Shown in pieces: positions 16,139-23,304 of a stretch of DNA of 28,236 bases. The translations under genes and the position numbers were made by a program. This stretch comes from Hyphomicrobium_A sp964405975 (GTDB taxonomy: Bacteria; Pseudomonadota; Alphaproteobacteria; Rhizobiales; Hyphomicrobiaceae), in NCBI GenBank assembly GCA_964405975.1, contig CAYOPW010000038.1:1-28236 (forward strand), given 5' to 3'. The notes beneath the pieces are model-generated. The model worked only from the letters and a program-made list of their open reading frames with translations, did not search any database and was not told the DNA's origin. Within the stretch, counting starts at the first letter, position 1. Every line of letters begins with the position of its first letter.

Positions 16139-18433
16139 ATGGCGCGAAAAACCAAGAGCGCTAAAGGCGGAATGTCAACGCCACGCGGCTTGCCCAGCAA
16201 GGATGAAATCCTTGAATTCATAAGGTCATCGACCGAAAAGGTCGGCAAGCGCGAGATTGCGCGTGCCTTTGGTATCCGCGGTGACGCACGGCAGGATCTC
16301 AAACGCCTGCTTGCCGACATGAGTAAGGAAGGCACGCTCGCCGGCAGCCGCAAAAAGGGTGTGCGCAAACGCGGCACGCTCGCACCGGTTAACGTGCTGG
16401 AAGTGACCGGTCGCGACGCCCAGGGCGACCTAATCGCCAAGCCCACTGTCTGGGACACCGAAGAAGGCGAGCGCCCGGCCGTTTTGGTGTTAATGGGACG
16501 CTCACGCGGTCCCAGCGCCGACATCCAAGCCGACATTGGCATCGGCGACCAGATACTGGCGCGCACCAACGAGCTCAGGCAGCCCGATGTCGAAGGCTTT
16601 CGCTTCGAGGCGATCCCCATCAGACGTCTGCCACGCGAGAAGCGGCGGCTGCTCGGCATATTTCGCGCGCATCGACATGGTGGCGGCACGATTGAGCCCA
16701 TCGACCGCAGGCAACTTCGCTCCTGGTCTATCAAAAAGGGCGAGGAAGGCGAGGCGGCCGATGGTGACCTCGTCCGTTTCGATCTCGTCCGCCGGGGCCG
16801 GTTGCATATTCCCCAGGCCCGCATTCTGGAATCCCTCGGCAATCCCGGCGACCAGCGCCAAATCAGCCTGATCGCCATCCACACCCACGGAATTCCCGAC
16901 GACTTTCCCGAAAGCGTGCTGGACGAGGTCGAGCACCTCCGCCCCCCGAAACTCAACGAGCGCACCGATCTTCGCGATCTGCCCCTGGTGACTATCGACC
17001 CGCCCGACGCACGCGATCATGACGATGCAGTCTATGCCGAAGCCGATACCGATCCCAGAAACAAAGGGGGATGGGTGGTGTTCGTCGCCATTGCCGATGT
17101 TGCGCACTATGTGCGCTCCGGTACGAAGCTCGATCGCGAGGCGCAGATTCGCGGCAACTCTGTCTATTTCCCTGATCGGGTCGTACCCATGCTGCCTGAA
17201 CGCATTTCGAACGATTTGTGTTCACTGCGCGAAGGCGAAGACAGGCCCTGCCTGGCGGTGCGCATGGTGTTCGATGCTCAGGGCAACAAGCACGCTCACA
17301 CATTCCTGCGGGCCATGATGCGCTCGGCCGCCAAGCTCAACTATCAGGAGGCCCAGGCTGCGATCGACGGCAAGCCCTCGACAAAATGCAAGCCGTTATT
17401 GGAGCCCGTGCTCCGGCCGCTTTGGGCGGCATATGCGGCACTTTCCCAAGCCCGTGACCGCCGCGAGCCTCTGGACCTCGATCTGCCTGAGCGCAAGATT
17501 GTGCTCGACAAAAAGGGCCAGGTGGAACGTGTCGACGTACCTGAGCGGCTGACCTCACACCGGCTTATTGAAGAATTCATGATCCAAGCAAATGTTGCGG
17601 CGGCCGAAGCGCTGGAAGGTAAGCGCGCACCTGTCGTCTACCGCATTCATGATCAGCCCTCACAGGAAAAGCTGAAAAGCTTGCGTGAGTTCTTAGAGTC
17701 GATCGACATGAAGCTCGCCCCGCAAGGCAGCCTCAAACCTGCGCACTTCAATCGAATTCTGGCGCGCGCCAAGACGATGCCGGTTCCCGATCTCATCAAT
17801 GAGGTTGTGCTGCGGAGCCAATCGCAAGCCGAGTATCATCCGGAAAATATCGGCCACTTTGGTCTCAATCTGCGCCGCTATGCTCACTTCACCTCACCCA
17901 TCCGCCGTTATGCCGACCTTCTCGCACACCGGGCCCTCGTGCGCGGCCTGCGCCTTGGTGCCGGCGGCTTGGAGGACAGCGAGGCCGCGCGCCTTGCTGA
18001 AATCGCCAAACAGATCTCGGACGCGGAACGCCGCGCCATGGCCGCCGAGCGCGAAACGGTTGACCGGCTCATCGCAGCCCATCTCGCCGATCGTATCGGT
18101 GCGACCTTCACTGGCCGCATCGCAGGCGTCACACGGTCCGGTCTTTTTGTGCGCCTGAAGGAGAGCGGCGCGGACGGGTTTGTGCCCGTCTCATCGTTGG
18201 TGGGTGATTTCTATCGCCACCTTGAAGCGGTCCATGCCCTCGTTGGGCAACGCTCCGGTACGACGTTCAGTCTGGGCGATACAGTCGAGGTGCGGCTGGT
18301 GGAAGCCATCCCATCGGCGGGCGCATTGCGATTTGAGATGCTAAGCGAAGGCAAGAAGGGAAAGCCTTTGAGTGCGTTCGGCAAACAGGTGCGCGCGCCC
18401 AAGTTCCGACACCGGTCGCGCAAGCGGCGCTAA
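16139..18433 (+). CDS. rnr: Ribonuclease R
   Basis: Processive 3'-5' exoribonuclease of the RNase II/R family that degrades structured RNA. 764 residues: an N-terminal winged-helix region (LPSKDEILEFI...KREIARAFGI), OB-type cold-shock domains, the RNB catalytic domain with TIDPPDARDHDDAVY (285-299; Asp287, Asp293, Asp295 and Asp296 match the four metal aspartates of the family), then an S1 domain (TFTGRIAGVTRSGLFVRL...GFVPVSSL). It ends with a basic tail, FRHRSRKRR. The ATG at 16139 has no strong ribosome-binding site. The ATG at 16172 is preceded by AAAGGCGGA and would remove 11 basic residues, so the start is uncertain. It lies downstream of topA on the same strand. Confidence 0.97.
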   Translation: MARKTKSAKGGMSTPRGLPSKDEILEFIRSSTEKVGKREIARAFGIRGDARQDLKRLLADMSKEGTLAGSRKKGVRKRGTLAPVNVLEVTGRDAQGDLIAKPTVWDTEEGERPAVLVLMGRSRGPSADIQADIGIGDQILARTNELRQPDVEGFRFEAIPIRRLPREKRRLLGIFRAHRHGGGTIEPIDRRQLRSWSIKKGEEGEAADGDLVRFDLVRRGRLHIPQARILESLGNPGDQRQISLIAIHTHGIPDDFPESVLDEVEHLRPPKLNERTDLRDLPLVTIDPPDARDHDDAVYAEADTDPRNKGGWVVFVAIADVAHYVRSGTKLDREAQIRGNSVYFPDRVVPMLPERISNDLCSLREGEDRPCLAVRMVFDAQGNKHAHTFLRAMMRSAAKLNYQEAQAAIDGKPSTKCKPLLEPVLRPLWAAYAALSQARDRREPLDLDLPERKIVLDKKGQVERVDVPERLTSHRLIEEFMIQANVAAAEALEGKRAPVVYRIHDQPSQEKLKSLREFLESIDMKLAPQGSLKPAHFNRILARAKTMPVPDLINEVVLRSQSQAEYHPENIGHFGLNLRRYAHFTSPIRRYADLLAHRALVRGLRLGAGGLEDSEAARLAEIAKQISDAERRAMAAERETVDRLIAAHLADRIGATFTGRIAGVTRSGLFVRLKESGADGFVPVSSLVGDFYRHLEAVHALVGQRSGTTFSLGDTVEVRLVEAIPSAGALRFEMLSEGKKGKPLSAFGKQVRAPKFRHRSRKRR

Positions 18434-18504
18434 CGCAATATCATTAGTATGCGCGGCCATTCGTCCCTTGACGCGGGTGTGCTTAGCCGTGAGGACTATC
18501 GCCC

Positions 18505-18951
18505 ATGGGAATTGCCTCATCATCGAATGTTCAAGGCGTCGGCGCTGAGCGATCCGTATCGCAATCGCTCAAGCGTGGCGCGGCGCAATTGTGCCCAGCC
18601 TGCGGGAATGGCGCACTCTATACGCGCTATCTGAAGGTTGCCGAAAAGTGCCCGGCGTGTTCGGAAGAGTTACATCATCACCGGGCAGACGACGCACCGC
18701 CCTACTTCACAATCCTAATTGTGGGACATTTCATCGTTGCCGGAGTCATGATGGTGGAGGACTACTTCCGTCCAAATTATTGGCTCCACGCGCTTATGTG
18801 GGTCCCCCTGACAATTGGGCTCTGTCTATTGCTGCTCCCGCGTATCAAAGGGGCCCTTGTCGGCCTGCAGTGGGCGCTAAGAATGCACGGGTTCGGCGGC
18901 GCCGAGGCGCTTGAGGATCCGCCATCCGCAACCCGGCCGGATGCCAAATAG
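18505..18951 (+). CDS. DUF983 family membrane protein
   Basis: A 148-residue protein with two cysteine pairs, CPAC at 30-33 and CPAC at 49-52, which look like a small zinc-binding ribbon, followed by HHHRADDAPPYFTI, a family hallmark, and two membrane segments (about 68-83 and 94-112). The function is unknown. In alphaproteobacteria DUF983 genes often sit just after rnr, as here (71-base gap). The ATG at 18505 is chosen because the family begins close to the first cysteine pair; ATG is the first start in frame. The C terminus is polar and probably cytoplasmic. Confidence 0.9.
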   Translation: MGIASSSNVQGVGAERSVSQSLKRGAAQLCPACGNGALYTRYLKVAEKCPACSEELHHHRADDAPPYFTILIVGHFIVAGVMMVEDYFRPNYWLHALMWVPLTIGLCLLLLPRIKGALVGLQWALRMHGFGGAEALEDPPSATRPDAK

Positions 18952-18991
18952 AGTGCCGGGATAACATGGCAACACACCCCAGATCCCTTGC

Positions 18992-19019
18992 TTGACAGGC
19001 ACGCGGCGGTCGCTATGTT
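18992..19019 (+). promoter_or_regulatory. Predicted sigma70-type promoter for rpmG
   Basis: A perfect TTGACA (18992-18997), a 16-base spacer and TATGTT (19014-19019), 45 bases before the rpmG ATG. It gives rpmG its own strong promoter, separate from the rnr transcript, as expected for a ribosomal protein gene. Confidence 0.5.
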
Positions 19020-19064
19020 GCCGCTCACTCCGGCCCGGGAAAGAGCAATTCAGGTTTAAAGATC

Positions 19065-19232
19065 ATGGCCAAGCCCATTACGCAGAAGATCAAGCTGCTC
19101 TCGACGGCAGGCACAGGCTTCTTCTATGTGACCAAGAAAAACCCGCGTACGAGTACCGAAAAACTGGTGTTTAAAAAGTACGACCCGGTCGTGAGGAAGC
19201 ACGTCGAATTCAAGGAAACAAAAATCAAGTAG
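19065..19232 (+). CDS. rpmG: 50S ribosomal protein L33
   Basis: A 55-residue ribosomal protein, too short for many gene finders. It begins MAKPITQKIKLLSTAGTGFF and continues with VTKKNPRTSTEKL and KYDPVVRKHVEFKETKIK, matching alphaproteobacterial L33 from end to end. It has no cysteines, so it is the zinc-independent (C-) type. The ATG at 19065 sits a short distance after a purine-rich AAAGAGCAA stretch, and a strong promoter lies upstream. It is the last gene before a gene-free stretch and is convergent with divK. Confidence 0.95.
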   Translation: MAKPITQKIKLLSTAGTGFFYVTKKNPRTSTEKLVFKKYDPVVRKHVEFKETKIK

Positions 19233-19239
19233 GCGTTTG

Positions 19240-19263
19240 CGCCTGACTTGGCGGCAGGTTTTT
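19240..19263 (+). terminator. Probable intrinsic terminator after rpmG
   Basis: Eight bases after the rpmG stop, a short GC-rich hairpin can form in two ways (CGCC with GGCG, or CCTG with CAGG), followed directly by five T. The stem is short, but the position and T run fit an intrinsic terminator. Confidence 0.45.
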
Positions 19264-20106
19264 CCTTCACGTTAGTCAGTTCATCCTTCGCAGCAGCGAT
19301 CTCGCGCGGGAACGAACGGTTTTTGCTTGAGAAACCGAGGGGAGGACTTGACCAGGGCCCGCAACTCAACCCGGCAGCGGGGTATTTAAGTCCGAGAAAG
19401 TTACAGACCCTGGTCTAGTAACCAAGTGGTTCGTCAAAGAGGGCGTTGACTCCCCGCCTGGTGCCGTGGCTGGTCCGGTGCAGCTTCAACGAGGAGGCCA
19501 CTCTAGCCGCTAAGACCGTGCCACGAATTTTCCGCGCTACCAGGAAATGCGGCGGACCTGATAGTGCGGAAACCCGTTTTGCGTGCGTGGGACGCCGCCG
19601 CCACATCTGTCATCGCCCCCGCAAACTGTAATAACATTCCCCCTCGCTAGCTCGTAATCTGACAGAGGAATATTGTTATTGCAAGACGCGCATTGACTGT
19701 GCCGAAATTACCACTTTCGGTTCTAAATGCCCCGTAGGCGTCGCATATGGTGTGCCTTCATCCCCTCGCTTCATACCGGCCCCATAACCTTCTAATAAGT
19801 CACGTCTTTTCTCAAGGCGCTGAAGGCAAAGTTCCGGAAATGCGATTGCGCGCATTTTGCAATAAGGAAGAGAGTGGATCATTCGCCCGCCACCACTCAG
19901 TCTCCACTGTGTCCTCCGCGCTCTATAAGATTGTGAACCCAACGTTGTGAGTGGGTGGCTGGAAGGCCGGGTGCGAGCTGAATGGAATTCAAACCGACAG
20001 CCGATCACACCGTTTCGGCGTGCCCTTAAACGAACGCAACGTCCGTATCAGGAGCGCTGCACCGAGAGTGGCTGACAAATTCGAAAAGACGTCATCACTG
20101 GCCCGC
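19264..20106. other. Gene-free stretch between convergent rpmG and divK
   Basis: About 840 bases without a credible gene; the short open frames here (up to 110 codons) match nothing I know and lack coding character. It contains several inverted repeats: CGGTTT/AAACCG (19317-19337); the nested structure at 19350-19422 described separately; CGTTGA/TCAACG (19444-19491); AATAACATTCC against GGAATATTGTTATT (19630-19680); CCGAAA/TTTCGG (19702-19720); and a hairpin at 20006-20022 with a 3-base loop about 85 bases past the divK stop, which could end divK transcription. No tRNA, no transposase remnant and no terminal repeats were seen. In rhizobia pleD usually occupies this place. Confidence 0.6.
19350..19422. 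repeat. Nested inverted repeats able to form alternative stems
   Basis: GACCAGGG (19350-19357) is perfectly complementary to CCCTGGTC (19408-19415). Directly inside it, CCCGC (19358-19362) pairs with GCGGG (19377-19381), so the two helices could stack. The 3' arm can instead form a local hairpin, GTTAC-AGAC with GTCT-A-GTAAC (19400-19422), closing a four-base loop with one bulged A. The two foldings exclude each other, as in attenuators and switches. No promoter or neighbouring gene in the right place was identified, and chance is not excluded. Confidence 0.3.
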
Positions 20107-20541
20107 TTACGCGCGCGGATCACCAATGAAATGATGCACTGTTTCGAGGAAGGCGCCGACCGAAATAGGCTTGGAGATATAGGCCTCACAGCCCCCTGAC
20201 CGAATTCTTTCCTCGTCACCCTTCATCGCAAACGCGGTAACCGCTACGACGGGAATATCGCGCAGCTCATCGTCCTCTTTGATCCACTTTGTGACCTCAA
20301 GGCCCGAAATCTCGGGAAGTTGGATGTCCATCAGAATGAGCGCCGGGCGATGACGCCGGGCAAGGGCTAGCGCCTCAAGGCCGTTCCGAGTCTGGATCGT
20401 TGCGTAGCCGTGTGCAACGAGGAGATCGTGGAAGAGCTTCATATTGAGCTCGTTATCCTCCACGATCAGAACAGACTTTTCAGCAAGTCTCGCCTCTGTC
20501 GTCTCGGAATCGCTCTGGCTTCTGGTTTCCTGAAAATTCAT
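20107..20541 (-). CDS. divK: Single-domain response regulator DivK
   Basis: Receiver-only response regulator that in Caulobacter and relatives is phosphorylated by DivJ, dephosphorylated by PleC, and acts through DivL and CckA to lower CtrA activity. The 144 residues carry SVLIVEDNELNMKLFHDLL (acidic pocket Glu28, Asp29), phospho-acceptor Asp72 in LILMDIQLPE, Thr102 in VAVTAFAMKGDEERI, and Lys124 in YISKPISVG; this sequence is close to diagnostic for DivK. The ATG at 20541 gives about 20 polar N-terminal residues not found in the standard DivK, which starts at about KKVLIVED; a GTG at 20580 would lengthen this further. It diverges from the DUF3572 gene. pleD, the usual downstream partner, is absent. 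Confidence 0.94.
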   Translation of the reverse strand: MNFQETRSQSDSETTEARLAEKSVLIVEDNELNMKLFHDLLVAHGYATIQTRNGLEALALARRHRPALILMDIQLPEISGLEVTKWIKEDDELRDIPVVAVTAFAMKGDEERIRSGGCEAYISKPISVGAFLETVHHFIGDPRA

Positions 20542-20698
20542 GCCTGGACAGCTCGCATTCCCCTCGGACCCCTTTTGCACCGATTCTTACAAAGAGATCC
20601 GGTTAGAGTTTGCGCTGGAAGCCGTAACCAACAGTTAAAAGAATACTTCAGATGCGCACTAGCTTCGCGGCATCCTGAAAAATCAGAGGGTTAGGTGA

Positions 20699-20971
20699 AT
20701 GGATCTTGAAACGGCCGAGACCATTGCAATCTCTGCGCTAGCCTTCCTCGCCGGTGACGAGCAACGCTTAGGCCGCTTCCTCGCATTAACCGGGCTTGGA
20801 CCGGCCGAACTAAAGGCCCAAGCACAAACCCCGCGCATTCTCTCAGCGGTCCTCGATCACGTGCTCCAGGATGAAAACCTGTTGTTGGTCTTCGCCACAT
20901 CCTATCGCATCGCGCCAGAGCTGATAGCACCGGCTCAACAGCTTCTCACCGAGCGTGCCGGCCGATCGTAA
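20699..20971 (+). CDS. DUF3572 family protein
   Basis: A 90-residue, mostly helical protein of unknown function, recognised by ETAETIAISALAFLAGDEQRLGRFL (N-terminal) and the segment RILSAVLDHVLQDENLLLVFA. The ATG at 20699 follows AGGTGA. In Hyphomicrobiales this family is commonly encoded next to divK, as here, divergently with a 157-base shared upstream region. No membrane span or signal peptide is evident, and no catalytic motif can be seen. Confidence 0.88.
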   Translation: MDLETAETIAISALAFLAGDEQRLGRFLALTGLGPAELKAQAQTPRILSAVLDHVLQDENLLLVFATSYRIAPELIAPAQQLLTERAGRS

Positions 20972-21018
20972 GAGACGTGACGACATTAGGTGCTCTGACA
21001 AAGCAGCGACGCGCGCGC

Positions 21019-21891
21019 TCAGCGCTTCCCAGGCGGGCACTTGCCTTTCTTCAACGGCTTCAGCTCTTTTAATTCGCCGCGAATGGAAAAGTCGCCGTAG
21101 TCTATGAACAGGTCGCTCGATACGCCGTTCTCGTAAAATAAAAACGATAACTCGTAGGTCGGAAGCTGGTCGGTCTGGACAGGTCCCGGTTCGAAATAAC
21201 TGATGGCAACCGGCCATGCCGTGAGGCCTGCGAGCATGTCGCTATTGTTGCGCTCTGCGGGTTTGGACTTCACGCTCGCGTTTCGCGGCTTACCGATGAT
21301 CGCATTCGTCTCGTAGAATTTCTCGCCTTTGTCCGAGCCATCATAAAGATTGGCCGTGAAAATTGATTTGCCTGAGCGTGCCGCGTCCAACAATGCCATC
21401 GAATGCTGGATGGGGAAGTAGATATCGGAGGGCAGTTTGACAGTCTTCTTCGACGGCTTCGTCAGCTCAACCTTAGTGAAGGTCGCGCCGTTACTTGGGC
21501 CGGCGCTACCCTGCGAAGCTTCAGACAGCTTCTGGTTCTCGTATTGGCTGGAGCTGAAACGTAGGTGATGCGTTGCCAGATCTTCGAAGCTTGAAGTTCT
21601 CAGGTCATTGATCTGTGCAAGGCCTTCTTGGTTCGTCATGCGCGTCACGAACCGCATCTTCTGCTCGTAGCCCTTACAGTGGCTACCGCTCATCTCGTAA
21701 ACCATCCGGCCGGTCATCTCGGCGACGCCGGAGCCGGGGGCTGCATGTTCCAAAGTAATTTCATAAACAGCACGATGGGGCGCAATCCATGCCGCTTGCT
21801 CGCTCGTCAGCGCCTCGACTTCGGCGACCAGCGCAACCAGCAACACACCACCTAACGCTGCGGTTGGAATGAGCCTTATCGCTTTGGCCAT
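21019..21891 (-). CDS. eipB: Cell envelope integrity protein EipB (DUF1849)
   Basis: Periplasmic DUF1849 protein. In Brucella abortus the homologue EipB supports envelope integrity and virulence and folds as a beta-spiral closed by a disulfide. The ATG at 21891 gives 290 residues starting with a signal peptide (MAKAIRLIPTAALGGVLLVA, cleaved probably near AEVEA). The mature part has family features PHRAVYEITLEHA, GRMVYEMSGSHCKGYEQKMRF, and IDYGDFSIRGELKEL. The only two cysteines, Cys72 and Cys285, sit at the positions of the conserved disulfide. The frame extends to an ATG at 21909, but AAGGA lies eight bases before the 21891 ATG and nothing suitable precedes the other. It diverges from the ridA-like gene. 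Confidence 0.9.
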   Translation of the reverse strand: MAKAIRLIPTAALGGVLLVALVAEVEALTSEQAAWIAPHRAVYEITLEHAAPGSGVAEMTGRMVYEMSGSHCKGYEQKMRFVTRMTNQEGLAQINDLRTSSFEDLATHHLRFSSSQYENQKLSEASQGSAGPSNGATFTKVELTKPSKKTVKLPSDIYFPIQHSMALLDAARSGKSIFTANLYDGSDKGEKFYETNAIIGKPRNASVKSKPAERNNSDMLAGLTAWPVAISYFEPGPVQTDQLPTYELSFLFYENGVSSDLFIDYGDFSIRGELKELKPLKKGKCPPGKR

Positions 21892-22045
21892 ACGTATTTT
21901 CCTTGCCATCGGGTGAGGAAAGCCCGCGACTCGTTAAAGTATAGAAACACTAGGACGCTACGAGGGCGTTGCAAAGTGTCCTCTCCCCGGTCAAATAGGC
22001 GCGTTAAGGGCCTGATAAAGCCCAAACAAGGTGAAGGGCAGTCCA

Positions 22046-22513
22046 ATGGACGGCAAGGTTGAGACGCGGCTTAAGGATCTCGGTGTCGTACTGCCCGACG
22101 CGCCAAGGCCCGTCGCCAATTACGTCCCATCCCTCATTAGTGGCGATCTGCTCTTTATTTCAGGACAGATCTCAATTGGCGCCGACGGCAAGATTATTAC
22201 GGGCCAGCTAGGCGCTGGAGTTAGCATCGATCAGGGCCAACAGGCGGCAAAGCGATGCGCCATTCTCATCCTGGCACAGATTAAAGCGGCGCTCCCCAGC
22301 CTGGACCGTGTTGCGCAGGTCGTGAAGCTCACGGGCTTCGTCAACGCAACCACCGACTTCGCGGATCATCCCAAAGTCATTAACGGCGCGTCCGATTTCA
22401 TGGTCGAGGTGTTTGGCGACAAGGGCCGTCACACGCGCGCAGCCGTTGGCGTCTCGAGCTTGCCGATGAATTGCGCCGTCGAAGTCGATGCCGTCTTGCG
22501 TATTGAGCAATAG
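22046..22513 (+). CDS. RidA/YjgF/UK114 family protein
   Basis: A 155-residue member of the Rid superfamily. RidA itself hydrolyses reactive enamine/imine intermediates from PLP enzymes; this longer branch (about 150 residues) is less studied. Seen: NYVPSLISGDLLFISGQI, the central helix QAAKRCAILILAQIKAAL, and the signature RAAVGVSSLPMNCAVEVDAV, with Arg131 at the conserved substrate-carboxylate position and Glu146 near the usual acidic residue. The ATG at 22046 follows AAGGGCAGTCC; a GTG at 22031 lies upstream in frame but overlaps that ribosome-binding site. Five bases separate it from the next gene, so it heads a likely operon. Confidence 0.9.
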   Translation: MDGKVETRLKDLGVVLPDAPRPVANYVPSLISGDLLFISGQISIGADGKIITGQLGAGVSIDQGQQAAKRCAILILAQIKAALPSLDRVAQVVKLTGFVNATTDFADHPKVINGASDFMVEVFGDKGRHTRAAVGVSSLPMNCAVEVDAVLRIEQ

Positions 22514-22518
22514 ATCCG

Positions 22519-23268
22519 ATGCGAGATCGTGCAGCCTTCCTGAAACCAATTGCGCACCGCGGGCTGCACACCCCCGCAAACGGGCTGATCGAAAATTCGG
22601 CAGCAGCTTTCGAGGCGGCAATTGCCAAAGGCTATGGTGTCGAGGCTGACGTGCGACCGTCGGCGTGCAGCACGCCCATGATTTTCCATGACGACACGCT
22701 GGAACGGCTTATTGAAGGCCGCGATGCTGTGCGCACGCACGACGCAGCAACTCTCAAAAGCTTCAAGTACCGCGGCGATCCATCCCCAATGATCGACTTT
22801 GCTGAGCTTTTAGACCTCGTCGATGGGCGCGAGCCAGTGTTAGCCGAAATAAAGAGTGACTGGGAGTCGCCCGATATTCCCTTTCTGCAATCGATCGCCA
22901 AGCTCGCCTCCGGCTACCAAGGTCCGATTGCGCTCATGTCCTATGACCCCGACGTGATCGCCATCGTAAAAGAGCTGGTGCCGCAGATCCCGCGCGGCAT
23001 CGTGTCAGGGCTTTATGAAGTGCTGGACCATTGGCACGGACATCTTGAGCCCGAGCGAGCCTTCCGCCTCAGCCATCTGCTTGAATCGCGTAAGGCCGCG
23101 CCCGATTTTTACGCCTATCACGTAGAGTCGCTGCCTACCCCCGTCACGCGGTACGCACGTGAAATTGTGGGCCTGCCCTTTTTCGCCTGGACAGTGAGGA
23201 CCCCGGAAGAGCGCGAAATTGCCGGCCGCTGGGCCGACGCCCCCATATTTGAGGACTACGAACCCTAA
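22519..23268 (+). CDS. Glycerophosphodiester phosphodiesterase family protein
   Basis: A 249-residue TIM-barrel phosphodiesterase of the GDPD family, expected to hydrolyse glycerophosphodiesters to glycerol-3-phosphate and an alcohol. Catalytic and metal motifs are visible: AHRGLH (His13, Arg14), ENSAAAF (Glu25), EADVRPS (Glu42, Asp44), FHDDTLERL (His57) and AEIKS. There is no signal peptide, so it is probably cytoplasmic, unlike periplasmic GlpQ. The ATG at 22519 comes five bases after the Rid stop, suggesting coupling. The C-terminal FFAWTVRTPEE is the usual last barrel strand. Confidence 0.93.
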   Translation: MRDRAAFLKPIAHRGLHTPANGLIENSAAAFEAAIAKGYGVEADVRPSACSTPMIFHDDTLERLIEGRDAVRTHDAATLKSFKYRGDPSPMIDFAELLDLVDGREPVLAEIKSDWESPDIPFLQSIAKLASGYQGPIALMSYDPDVIAIVKELVPQIPRGIVSGLYEVLDHWHGHLEPERAFRLSHLLESRKAAPDFYAYHVESLPTPVTRYAREIVGLPFFAWTVRTPEEREIAGRWADAPIFEDYEP

Positions 23269-23304
23269 CGGCTACAAATTTCCTGGCTGTGTCTCACAGA
23301 TGAA

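Noticed and set aside
15961..16965. A 334-codon minus-strand frame across the topA end and rnr start
   Set aside because: The product is rich in Ser, Arg and Pro, typical of a shadow frame, and it conflicts with two clear genes.
19124..19369. An 81-codon minus-strand frame overlapping rpmG
   Set aside because: It is largely antisense to the certain rpmG gene and its terminator region.
19676..20008. A 110-codon minus-strand frame in the rpmG-divK gap
   Set aside because: No domain, no ribosome-binding site of note, and low-complexity Arg/Ser/Leu content. It does not resemble PleD or a transposase.
20542..20698. Possible CtrA box or methylation-linked control at the divK/DUF3572 region (one GATTC at 20582-20586, single TTAA motif)
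   Set aside because: No TTAA-N7-TTAA pair was found, and a single GANTC site is expected by chance.
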